A program made the position numbers and the translations under genes. From NCBI RefSeq assembly GCF_016428915.1, contig NZ_JAELTP010000001.1, forward strand, positions 62,001-126,000: a stretch of DNA of 64,000 bases. The letters run 5' to 3'. The notes beneath the pieces were generated by a model, which was not told the origin of the DNA, did no database searches, and saw only the letters and a program-made list of their open reading frames with translations. Of this stretch, positions 26,874-34,411 are shown one piece after another. This stretch comes from Pandoraea sp. ASV26 (GTDB lineage Bacteria; Pseudomonadota; Gammaproteobacteria; Burkholderiales; Burkholderiaceae). How positions within the stretch are numbered: the stretch's first letter is position 1; each line of letters opens with the position of its first letter.

Positions 26874-27097
26874 TTCGTCTCCGTAGCGCACACCTCGTGC
26901 GGCGCGCCTGCTTTCTCGTTATTCGATGAGATCCGTCCGGGCCGGATCGGATCGCGTCACCCGGTCGTCACCGCCATTGCGCGGCGACCGCCTCAAGGGA
27001 AATTCCGCGACGACCGTGTCACGCCCGCCTCACTGCCTCACCTCGCCGGTTCCCGTCACTGGCTCAAGTCGTTGAGTCGCCCGTCCGAGTCATGTCG

Positions 27098-27838
27098 TTA
27101 TTTCCCCGCGTAATCCGCGAGCGCCGCCACGTCCTCGCCGAACATCTCGCCCACTTCCTTGCGCAGCACCTTGCCGTTACGGCCGATCACGTACAACTCC
27201 GGCAATCCGCGACGCTTACCCAGCGCCGCCTGCCACGCGTCGTTCTCCATGCCCGCCGGGAACGTATAGCCATGCGCCTTCATATAGTCGACGGCTTCCT
27301 GCGGCTTCTTGTCGATCGAGAGCGTGACGATCTGGATCGGCTTGCCGCGCGTGGCCTCGTAGAGCTTCTGCACATGCGGATTCTGCTGCGCGCAGAACGG
27401 GCACCACGACGCCCAGTACTCGACGATCACCGTGCGGTCCTTGAAGGCGCTGGCGGACAACGTCTTGCCGTCGAGCAACGTGAGCGACGGCAAGGCGACG
27501 GTGTCGCCAACCTCGATCGCATGCGCCGGTGCGCCGAGCACCATCGCCCCCATGGCTAACGCCGCGCCTGTCACCGCCCAGATACGTCTGCGCACGTCAA
27601 TACCCGCTCGTCGCGCAATCTTGCGCGCTGGAAGAAGCACCGCGCCGACGCCGACGTCGACAACAGCGCGCACCGAACGCATCGATGGCGCGCCCCTTTG
27701 CCAGAAGTTCGTACGCGCAGAAGGCGTCTCAACATCAGAAGCCTGCACACGCGCACCTCGCCACCACTTACGCGAGCGGGCACATTGCGACGAACCGCGA
27801 CGTTCAGCGGCCCGGATCGGAAATTTCAGGGATGTCAT
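27098..27838 (-). CDS. Thioredoxin-like periplasmic reductase (SoxW/TlpA type)
   Basis: The supported part has a Sec signal (RIWAVTGAALAMGAMVLGAPAHA) and a TlpA-like thioredoxin fold with active site WASWCPFCAQQ, cis-Pro region GLPELYVIG and KEVGEMFG. It likely keeps Sox proteins, such as the SoxY carrier Cys, reduced. The start is uncertain: ATG 27838 has GGAG 6 nt upstream but would put about 80 Arg-rich residues before the signal; ATG 27682 and GTG 27595 are alternatives, and the last gives a normal signal peptide. It lies between soxX and soxB. Confidence 0.82.
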   Translation of the reverse strand: MTSLKFPIRAAERRGSSQCARSRKWWRGARVQASDVETPSARTNFWQRGAPSMRSVRAVVDVGVGAVLLPARKIARRAGIDVRRRIWAVTGAALAMGAMVLGAPAHAIEVGDTVALPSLTLLDGKTLSASAFKDRTVIVEYWASWCPFCAQQNPHVQKLYEATRGKPIQIVTLSIDKKPQEAVDYMKAHGYTFPAGMENDAWQAALGKRRGLPELYVIGRNGKVLRKEVGEMFGEDVAALADYAGK

Positions 27839-27907
27839 GCAGCACTCCGGAAGTCGGCGGCGACCCCGATCGGAAAGACCCGGGTCGCGCGCCGCAACGG
27901 CGATGAC

Positions 27908-28558
27908 TTACTGGTTCACAGGCGAAGCCGGATCGAGCAGCAGCGCCATGACGTCCTTCAACTGCTGTTCGGTCAGAATGCCCGCAGCCCCAAAACGCGG
28001 CATGTTCGAGCAGGCCATGTAGCTGTGCGAGTCGTAGACCTTCGCCCACGTGTACTTGACCACCTCGGGCGAATCGCCACGCAGCTTGCCGTAGTGGTAC
28101 AGCGACGGACCGATGTTGCCGAACGAGATCTCGCTCTTGGTCAACTGGTGGCACGCATAGCAGTTACCGCCGTTGACGGTGTCCGCCTTGTCGGTGAACT
28201 GCATGCCACGGCCGTTCTGCGCGACCTTCTCGCCTTCCTTCCAGTCGCCAAGATACTTGCCGTCGGCCGGTGCCTTGACGTTCGCCAACTCGGCCTTTTG
28301 CAGACGCTCGGCAATCTTCGCCGGCATCGGCTTGACCGCATACTGCGTGCACAGCTTCTGCAATTCACTCTGATCGATGCGATCGAGCTGGGCGATGCCC
28401 GAAGGGCGGAACGAGTCGCGCAGTTCCTGCACCACGGCGGCATCGGTCGTGCCGGTGACGAGCTTCGCGCCGTCGCCCTGTGCGAACGCCATGCCGACGA
28501 CGAGTGCCCCGGCCGCTGCCAGCGCGACGCTCGTCGCGCGCAATGCGAATGATTTCAT
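27908..28558 (-). CDS. soxX: Sulfur oxidation c-type cytochrome SoxX
   Basis: 216 residues with a Sec signal (VALAAAGALVVGMAFAQ). The single heme-binding CYACH is in VNGGNCYACHQLTKSEI, followed by GNIGPSLYHYGKLRG, and the axial Met lies in MACSNMPRFGAAGILT. SoxX pairs with SoxA as the L-cysteine S-thiosulfotransferase that couples thiosulfate to SoxY and receives the two electrons. The N-terminal 90 residues before the cytochrome fold are the long SoxX type. It is 19 bp downstream of soxA. Confidence 0.95.
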   Translation of the reverse strand: MKSFALRATSVALAAAGALVVGMAFAQGDGAKLVTGTTDAAVVQELRDSFRPSGIAQLDRIDQSELQKLCTQYAVKPMPAKIAERLQKAELANVKAPADGKYLGDWKEGEKVAQNGRGMQFTDKADTVNGGNCYACHQLTKSEISFGNIGPSLYHYGKLRGDSPEVVKYTWAKVYDSHSYMACSNMPRFGAAGILTEQQLKDVMALLLDPASPVNQ

Positions 28559-28577
28559 GGGTGTGCCTCGTGATCGG

Positions 28578-29450
28578 TCAGCGCTTCAGGCCGGGGGCGT
28601 CCATCTTGCCGCCGTTGGCCATCACACCGAGGAAGGTAATCAGATCGACGGACGCCTGCGAGCCGTAATTCAGCTCGGGCAGACGCTGTTGACGGAAGCA
28701 GTCGTACATCCGCCATTGCAGCGTGCGCAGCGCGCCCTGCGAGACACGATAGCCCGGCCACGTGGCAAACGCCTGACGTGCGGCGGCGGGTTTGGTCAGG
28801 TTCGGCAGATCCTGAAGACGAATGCGCTTGTCATCTGCGCCGTGGCACGATGCGCACGAGAAATCGTACGGCCCGGCACGGTAATAGAAGATCTTCTGGC
28901 CACGGGCGTAGGCTTCCTTCTCTTCCTTGCGCGACTGCGGCACGTGAATGATCGCGCCGCGCGCCTGACCGGCCACATAGGCGGTGAGCGCTTCGAGATC
29001 GGTCGGGTCCTGACCTTCCTTCGAGAACGGTTGCTTGATGACGTCTGCACGCTTGAAGCCTTGCAGATTCACCATGCATTCGACGATGCGCGACTCGGCG
29101 TCGAGCACACGTTTCGTATCGGGGAAGTAACGCGGCAGTTGTGCGTAGGCGTCTTTCACAACGCCGGCGCCGAGGCCAAGATCGCACTGGGCGAGCGACA
29201 CGTTGTTCGGGCCGCGCGGCGTCTTCCAGAGTTCTTCGCCGCGCATTTCGATCAGTTCCGCCGGATTGCCGTCCGCGAGCATCTCGCGGTATTGCGCGAT
29301 GGCGTCGGCCGTCGAGCTGTCGGCAGCAAATACGGCGGCTACGGGGGCGCTGGCACCCGCGATGGCGAGCATGCCGCCGAGCACTGTGCGACGCAGCCAT
29401 GCTGCGTGACGTGGGGTACTCACCCGTGCGCTATGTTGCGCCTCAAGCAT
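28578..29450 (-). CDS. soxA: L-cysteine S-thiosulfotransferase diheme-family subunit SoxA (one CXXCH)
   Basis: 290 residues from the ATG at 29450 (GGAGAG 5 nt upstream). Sec signal, then a cytochrome fold with one CASCH heme site in YDFSCASCHGADDKR. The N-terminal cytochrome domain keeps Cys residues (QCDLGLG, ECMVNLQG) but no CXXCH, so this is the monoheme type. The active-site Cys is in YDCFRQQRLPE; it is the persulfide-bearing heme ligand on which SoxY is loaded. Order soxYZ-soxAX is conserved in betaproteobacteria. Confidence 0.95.
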   Translation of the reverse strand: MLEAQHSARVSTPRHAAWLRRTVLGGMLAIAGASAPVAAVFAADSSTADAIAQYREMLADGNPAELIEMRGEELWKTPRGPNNVSLAQCDLGLGAGVVKDAYAQLPRYFPDTKRVLDAESRIVECMVNLQGFKRADVIKQPFSKEGQDPTDLEALTAYVAGQARGAIIHVPQSRKEEKEAYARGQKIFYYRAGPYDFSCASCHGADDKRIRLQDLPNLTKPAAARQAFATWPGYRVSQGALRTLQWRMYDCFRQQRLPELNYGSQASVDLITFLGVMANGGKMDAPGLKR

Positions 29451-29537
29451 CTGACTCTCCTCTGTGTGGGGTTGTTCGGCGCATCGCGGGGGACTCCCCG
29501 CAAGCGCCACCGCGCACTTCCCGGCATGCGCCCCGTA

Positions 29538-29849
29538 TCAGGCGATGGTCGCCTCGTCGGTGCGCGAGTCGCCCTTGTTATCGGTCCACGTCACCGTGAC
29601 CTTGTCACCCTTCTTGCCGCCCTTGAACTTGAACGACATGAACGGATCTTTCGAGACCGCCGGACCCCATTCGGCCGTCAGCACCGTCTTGCCGTTGCAA
29701 GTGACCGTGACCGTCTGGATGAAGTGTGCAGGCACGATGTTACCGGAAGCGTCTTTGCGCTGACCGGTTTCCATGATGTGGCTCATCAGCGCCTTGACCT
29801 CGACAACGCCGCCGGCCTCGGTTGCGCGAATGCGCATCGGATTACCCAT
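29538..29849 (-). CDS. soxZ: Thiosulfate oxidation carrier partner SoxZ
   Basis: 103 residues, single immunoglobulin-like domain, no signal peptide (SoxZ is exported with SoxY). Typical pattern: PMRIRATEAGGVVEVKALMSH, METGQRKDASG, HFIQTVTVTCNGKTVL and GDKVTVTWTDNKGD. SoxZ forms the heterodimer with SoxY and helps present the swinging arm. It is 34 bp after soxY. Confidence 0.96.
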   Translation of the reverse strand: MGNPMRIRATEAGGVVEVKALMSHIMETGQRKDASGNIVPAHFIQTVTVTCNGKTVLTAEWGPAVSKDPFMSFKFKGGKKGDKVTVTWTDNKGDSRTDEATIA

Positions 29850-29883
29850 GTTGTAGCTCCTCTAGCGTTCTACGATGCGCTGC

Positions 29884-30351
29884 TTAACCGCCGCAACCGC
29901 CCAGCGTGACCTTGATTTCCTTCTCGGCCACGAGGTACTTGTTATCCGCCTTGACGAGTGCGTAGACCTTCGAGGTCTGCCCCATCTTCACGCGCGTAGT
30001 CACCGACGGCTCGGTGCCGTCCGGAATGTCGAACGACGCAGCAAGCGTGTTCGGATTCTTCTCGATCAGGATCGCGATCGATTGCGTATTCGGTGCCTTG
30101 CTCGTCACCGCCACCGGCACGACCGCACCGTTCTCGGCAATGTCGGGAGCGGTCAGCACGACCAGATCGCTGGGGCTGGCGCTCGTGCCACCCAGCGCCT
30201 TGACCGTGTCGGCCACGCTCTTGGTCGCAAACGCCGCCTTGTTCCATTCCACCTGTGCCGCGCGTGCCTCCTCGGGCTTGATTAGCCCGGCGGCCACCGC
30301 CAGTCCCATTACCGCGGAAAACCGCAGCATGTCGCGTCGCTGTTGGTTCAT
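29884..30351 (-). CDS. soxY: Thiosulfate oxidation carrier protein SoxY
   Basis: 155 residues from the ATG at 30351. The N-terminus QQRRDMLRFSAVMGLAVAAG is a twin-arginine-like signal, consistent with folded export of SoxYZ. The protein ends in VTLGGCGG, the flexible arm whose Cys carries the sulfur substrate through the cycle. The middle shows VVLTAPDIAENGAVVPVAV, typical of SoxY. In operon with soxZ. Confidence 0.96.
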   Translation of the reverse strand: MNQQRRDMLRFSAVMGLAVAAGLIKPEEARAAQVEWNKAAFATKSVADTVKALGGTSASPSDLVVLTAPDIAENGAVVPVAVTSKAPNTQSIAILIEKNPNTLAASFDIPDGTEPSVTTRVKMGQTSKVYALVKADNKYLVAEKEIKVTLGGCGG

Positions 30352-30486
30352 CTCTGTATGTTTCCTCTCTGAAGGCCGCCGATGCGCCATGTACTGAACG
30401 TGCCAAGCGCACCGGCCGCCGTTCGCTCGCCTGACCTGCCGCCCGATACTGCACGACGGCCTGCCGGCGAGCCCCCTGCCCCGGTC

Positions 30487-30816
30487 TTACTTCGCCGGGG
30501 CGCCAGCCAGAACCCAATCCACGAGGATCTTGGCGTCGGCATCCGACAGGTTCGGGTGCGCCGGCATCGGGATCGGACCCCAGACGCCCGAGCCGCCACC
30601 CTTCACTTTCTTCACCAGCTTGGCCACGGCATCCTTGTCGCCCTTGTACTTGGCGGCGACTTCCTGATAAGACGGGCCCACGAGCTTCTTGTCGACGGCG
30701 TGGCAACCCATACAGGCGTTGGCACCCGCGAGCTTGGTCGCCGCTGCAATGTCGACACCGGCGTGCGCCAGCGAGGTGCCCGCCAGCATGGCCGCAGCGA
30801 TCAGCATCTTCTTCAT
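30487..30816 (-). CDS. Small c-type cytochrome, paralogue of the SoxD C-terminal domain
   Basis: 109 residues from the ATG at 30816 (GGAG upstream), with Sec signal MLIAAAMLAGTSLAHA and one heme site CMGCH; the probable axial Met is in IPMPAHPNLSD. It resembles the last 80 residues of the neighbouring SoxD: CMGCHAVDKKLVGPSYQEV versus CLACHGVTDKKIGPAFSEV, and LVDWVLAGA versus MVDWILRGA. It probably accepts electrons from SoxXA or SoxCD and passes them to an oxidase. Confidence 0.9.
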   Translation of the reverse strand: MKKMLIAAAMLAGTSLAHAGVDIAAATKLAGANACMGCHAVDKKLVGPSYQEVAAKYKGDKDAVAKLVKKVKGGGSGVWGPIPMPAHPNLSDADAKILVDWVLAGAPAK

Positions 30817-30898
30817 CGTTACTCCTTCGATTTGTGTAGGGGACGGGGTCCTGCGGTGGCCTGAGAACCCTGGCGCATCCGTCGGACACCCTGCCCGC

Positions 30899-32122
30899 TC
30901 AGTGTGCACCACGGAGAATCCAGTCGACCATCGTGCGGACGTCGGTTTCGGCCACCTGTGCCTGCGGCGGCATTGGCATGCTGCCCCAGTTACCGGCACC
31001 TCCGGCACGTATCTTCGCCACCAGTTTCTCAGCCGCTTCCGACTGCCCATGGTACTTGGTGGCGACCTCCGAGAAGGCGGGCCCGATCTTCTTGTCGGTC
31101 ACGCCGTGACAGGCCAGACAACCGTTCTTGTCCGCAAGCGTTGCTGCCGGTGACGTCGCAGCGGCGGTTTGGGCCGGCGCGTCCGGACTCGTCATGCCGA
31201 GCGTGACGAGGGCCGCGGTCCTGCGCACCGACGCATTTTGCGCGGCAGTGCCCGACAGCGGCGGCAGCTTCGTATCGACACCGCGCACCGGACCGATGAT
31301 CCGGTTTTGCGCGGCCAGATCTCCATGTGCGTCGCGGGCGTACGCAGGGAGTGCGGACGTCACGATACCAGCCTCAGGACAATCCTGCATACACGCCTTG
31401 TTATGAGTATCCGGTTTGTCTCCCACGCGCCACATGCCGTGCGCACGCGTCATCCCGTTGCGGTTGGGCATGCGTTTCTGCACGTCGCCGATGTTCTTGT
31501 CCGAGAGCACGAAGTCCGCCGGCACGATCTCGCCGAGATTGAGAATGTAGGCCGTGACCGCATACACCTCGTCCGGCGTGAGCGAGCGCGGTGCGTTCCA
31601 CGGCATGGCGCGACGGATGTAGTCCCAGATCGTCGAGATCGTGTCGACCTTCATGAGCGTGGTGCGCACCGGCTGATTGTTCGCGCGCAGCGACGCCACG
31701 TGCCCCGTCTTGATGTCGTCAGCCGTGGTGCCGCCCACCAGCGGGTTGAACACCTCGTTGCTCTCGCCGAACGTGCCGTGACACGACGCGCAGCGCGCAT
31801 CGAACAGCTTCTGGCCGTCGGCGACCGAACCTTGCCCCTTGGGCAAGCCCTTGAAGTCGGGACGCACGTCGATGTCCCACGCACTCAGTTCGGCCGGGGT
31901 GGCGTCGCGTCCGATGCCCGAGGGCGTCTTGAGCTTGACGGGTGCCGACGCCGGGGCAGCAGCGGACGCGTTCGCCGGCGCCGCCTTCGCTGGCGCCGAG
32001 AGCCACGCCACGACGGTCAGCCCGGCAAGCACCAGCGCCCCCGCCCAAAGTCCTGCAATGACCACCGTCTGGACACGCTGACGCAGGTTGCGAGGTGACT
32101 TTCGTTCAGTCGACGTGAACAT
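30899..32122 (-). CDS. soxD: SoxD, diheme c-type cytochrome subunit of sulfane dehydrogenase SoxCD
   Basis: 407 residues. One N-terminal hydrophobic segment (VVIAGLWAGALVLAGLTVVAWL) serves as signal or anchor. First cytochrome domain with CASCHGTFGES, then MPWNAPRSLTPDEVYAVTAYILNLG; second with CLACHGVTDKKIGPAF and MPMPPQ. Between them is a Cys pair in KACMQDCPEAGI. SoxD takes the six electrons produced when SoxC oxidises the SoxY-bound sulfane sulfur. Its start lies 17 bp inside the end of soxC. Confidence 0.94.
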   Translation of the reverse strand: MFTSTERKSPRNLRQRVQTVVIAGLWAGALVLAGLTVVAWLSAPAKAAPANASAAAPASAPVKLKTPSGIGRDATPAELSAWDIDVRPDFKGLPKGQGSVADGQKLFDARCASCHGTFGESNEVFNPLVGGTTADDIKTGHVASLRANNQPVRTTLMKVDTISTIWDYIRRAMPWNAPRSLTPDEVYAVTAYILNLGEIVPADFVLSDKNIGDVQKRMPNRNGMTRAHGMWRVGDKPDTHNKACMQDCPEAGIVTSALPAYARDAHGDLAAQNRIIGPVRGVDTKLPPLSGTAAQNASVRRTAALVTLGMTSPDAPAQTAAATSPAATLADKNGCLACHGVTDKKIGPAFSEVATKYHGQSEAAEKLVAKIRAGGAGNWGSMPMPPQAQVAETDVRTMVDWILRGAH

Positions 32123-33476
32123 TGGTCACCTCCCCGTTCGCTGCCACTTGCCACGTCTGAATGGCGTTGTTGTGATAGATCGACTTGGTGCCGCGCACGT
32201 CGCGTAGTTGCCGGTAGCGGGGTTGCACGAAACCGGTCTCGTCCACCGCACGGCTTTGCAGCAACGCGGGTGAGCCGTCCCATTGCCAGTCGAAGTTGAA
32301 GCGCGTGAGGCACTTCGGCAGCACCGGCGACTCGAGCCGCGCCGCACGCCACGACTTGCCGCCATCGGTGGAAACGTCGACCCGCTTGATGCGGCCACGG
32401 CCCGACCACGCGAGGCCCGTCACGTTGAAGTAGCCGCGATCGAGCAGCGCCTGCCCACCCGAGGGCGACGTGATGACCGACTTGCACTCCTGAATCGAGG
32501 TGTACTGACGATGCTGACCGTCCGGCAGCAGGTCGACGTAGTGGCTCGTTTCATCCTTGGCATTCCACGGCGCATCGCCCACTTTGATGCGACGCAGCCA
32601 TTTCACCCACGACACCCCCTGCACGCCGGGCACCACCAGCCGCAGCGGATAACCGTTCTCGGGGCGCAGCATTTCGCCATTCATGCCCCAGGCCACGAGC
32701 ACGTCGGAGAGCGCCGCCTCCATCGAGATCGTGCGGGTCATGCCCGAGCCGTCGCCCCCTTCGGCGAGCACGAACTGGCCGCGTCGGGTGTCGGCGCCCA
32801 CGTCGTCGAGCAGTACCGACAGCGGCACACCCGTGAATTCGCAGCACGACAGCATGCCGTGCGTGTACTGGACGGTGGGCACCGCCGCGTTGCCCCATTC
32901 CATGCCGGTATTCGCGCCGCATTCGATGAAGTGCATGCGCGACACCGAGGGCAGACGCATGATGTCGTCCATCGTGTACACCTTCGACTCGCGCACGAGG
33001 CCGTGCACCATCAGACGGTGTTGCGTCGGATCGATCTCCTGCCAGCCCTGATGGTGACGCTCGAAGTGCAGACCGCTCGGCGTGATGATGCCGAACAGGC
33101 CCTGCAATGGGGTGAAGGCCACCGAGGCTTGCGCCGTCTGCGTGAGTCCCGGCGACTGGCGACGTTGCAGGTTCGCTTCGTACTTCGACGGCATGCCGTA
33201 CGGACGTGCCGCGACCGGCTGGCCCAACGACGTGGCCCACGGGCGCGGCTCGAGAATCATCGGGTCGCCGGCAGCACCGGCGGGCGCGTCGGCCGCGAAG
33301 GCGGCGCCCCCGGCCAGTGCGGCTCCAGCGGCCAGAAAGCTGCGTTGCAGGAAGCTGCGGCGTGTGGGGTTCAGCCCGTCGCGGACGATGTCGGCCGCGA
33401 GGTTGGCGTCGACAAAATTCTCTGGAGCGCGACGCAAACGGCCTGCTCGCGATGCGCTATCGCTGGTCTTGCTCAC
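32106..33476 (-). CDS. soxC: SoxC, molybdenum subunit of sulfane dehydrogenase SoxCD
   Basis: 456 residues with a Tat signal (NPTRRSFLQRSFLAAGAALAGG). The sulfite-oxidase-type molybdopterin domain contains the Mo-ligating Cys in FIECGANTGMEWG, followed by WGMNGEMLRPENGYPLRLVVPG. A C-terminal dimerisation domain follows (GRGRIKRVDVSTDGGKSW). SoxC oxidises the sulfane sulfur on SoxY together with SoxD. Having SoxCD means thiosulfate can go fully to sulfate without stored sulfur globules. It is the first structural sox gene, after the ArsR gene. Confidence 0.95.
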   Translation of the reverse strand: MSKTSDSASRAGRLRRAPENFVDANLAADIVRDGLNPTRRSFLQRSFLAAGAALAGGAAFAADAPAGAAGDPMILEPRPWATSLGQPVAARPYGMPSKYEANLQRRQSPGLTQTAQASVAFTPLQGLFGIITPSGLHFERHHQGWQEIDPTQHRLMVHGLVRESKVYTMDDIMRLPSVSRMHFIECGANTGMEWGNAAVPTVQYTHGMLSCCEFTGVPLSVLLDDVGADTRRGQFVLAEGGDGSGMTRTISMEAALSDVLVAWGMNGEMLRPENGYPLRLVVPGVQGVSWVKWLRRIKVGDAPWNAKDETSHYVDLLPDGQHRQYTSIQECKSVITSPSGGQALLDRGYFNVTGLAWSGRGRIKRVDVSTDGGKSWRAARLESPVLPKCLTRFNFDWQWDGSPALLQSRAVDETGFVQPRYRQLRDVRGTKSIYHNNAIQTWQVAANGEVTNVHVD

Positions 33477-33577
33477 CCTGTCTCCTCGCGTTTTGTGGCG
33501 GCTGCCAGCATCGCGAGGACACTGGCGGCTTACCGCTTTTGTTCGAGCTTATGGACGCGGTCTCGTCGCCGCGCTGT

Positions 33578-33613
33578 CTTATGGGTCTTGCGGGTCTTAC
33601 AGGTCTTACGGGT
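33578..33613. repeat. Four tandem 9-bp units between soxC and the ArsR gene
   Basis: Consecutive units CTTATGGGT, CTTGCGGGT, CTTACAGGT and CTTACGGGT, with a degenerate fifth unit following. They sit in the 184-bp spacer upstream of soxC. They could be a polymorphic spacer or a regulator-binding array. I see no gene in this spacer. Confidence 0.75.
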
Positions 33614-33660
33614 CGTGCGATGCTGCGGTGCTACGGCGTCACATCGGCCGGCGGTGTGCG

Positions 33661-34008
33661 TCAGTTCCCGCGCGGCATGAAGCCATCGACGGCACGCTCC
33701 GGCAGGGCCTCCTCCTCGATTCGGCCAGCAACCTGCACGCACACGGCGCGACAGATCTCGACCACCCCGGAATCTGCAATCGTGTAATACACCTGATTCC
33801 CGTCGCGACGACGCGACAGCACGCCTGCCTGATACATCGCCCCGAGATGCCGCGATACGTTCGTCTGCGACGAACCCACCTGCGTCACCACTTCGTTCAC
33901 GGAGCGCTCGCCACCGCACAGCGCATGCAGAATCCGCAGCCGTGTCGGCTCGGAGAGCAGGCTGAAGTAGTGCGACACCTTTTCGAATACGCGATCGAGT
34001 TCTTCCAT
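33661..34008 (-). CDS. ArsR-family repressor of the sox operon (SoxR/BigR-like)
   Basis: 115 residues from the ATG at 34008. Winged helix-turn-helix with LLSEPTRLRILHAL, SSQTNVSRHLGAMYQAGVL and DGNQVYYTIAD, the ArsR pattern. Cys31 (HALCGGERSV) and Cys86/Cys90 (EICRAVC) lie where persulfide-sensing SoxR/BigR/SqrR proteins carry their redox Cys pair, one in the second helix and one in the C-terminal helix. It is the first gene of the sox operon. A perfect palindrome upstream at 34051-34074 is a candidate operator. Thiosulfate or sulfane sulfur as the signal is inference. Confidence 0.88.
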   Translation of the reverse strand: MEELDRVFEKVSHYFSLLSEPTRLRILHALCGGERSVNEVVTQVGSSQTNVSRHLGAMYQAGVLSRRRDGNQVYYTIADSGVVEICRAVCVQVAGRIEEEALPERAVDGFMPRGN

Positions 34009-34411
34009 GACGTTCAGTCTTTGAGTTCGTGTGAAGGCACAGGAAATGTCGTATATGCCCACATACGCATATACGGATAATCAAAATAACGGGCGACATA
34101 AGCAAGCTGCACTGCAACATGTCGGACCCCGATGCATTGCGCCGAACGCCGCGCGATTCGCGTTCGTTAGACCCGTTTCCGTGTATACCGCCGGATATAG
34201 CGCACGCCGCCTTATACGCTTGCGCGACGCGCAACGCAGCGCTCACCGGCAAGGGCACCGATATGCATGACGACACGGCGGATTGAGGCATCAGGGAAAA
34301 ACCCGATAAGAAAAGTGACGACGGACGGCGCGCCGGAGCAACGTATTCAGCGCATTCCGTCCGTTGAAGCGAGTGATGACGCGCGGAAATCGTCTCGCCT
34401 CGCCTCGCGTC
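34009..34411. other. Promoter region of the sox operon
   Basis: About 400 bp without a convincing gene, between the ArsR gene and the end of the TpsB gene. The first 75 bp are AT-rich and contain the palindrome listed separately. A TTGATT (leftward, about 34083) just upstream of the palindrome is a possible -35 element. The rest shows no clear structure or terminator. Confidence 0.5.
34051..34074. promoter_or_regulatory. Candidate operator: perfect palindrome GTATATGC-N8-GCATATAC
   Basis: Two perfect 8-bp arms separated by 8 bp, 43 bp upstream of the ArsR-family start codon. Arm length, AT-rich character and spacing fit a dimeric ArsR repressor site, as known for BigR/SqrR-type regulators. 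Its position, overlapping the probable promoter, implies autorepression with the sox genes downstream. Confidence 0.65.

Noticed and set aside
32283-33680. A 465-codon frame opposite soxC
   Set aside because: Arg/His-rich shadow with no domain; soxC is supported by its Tat signal and Mo-binding Cys.
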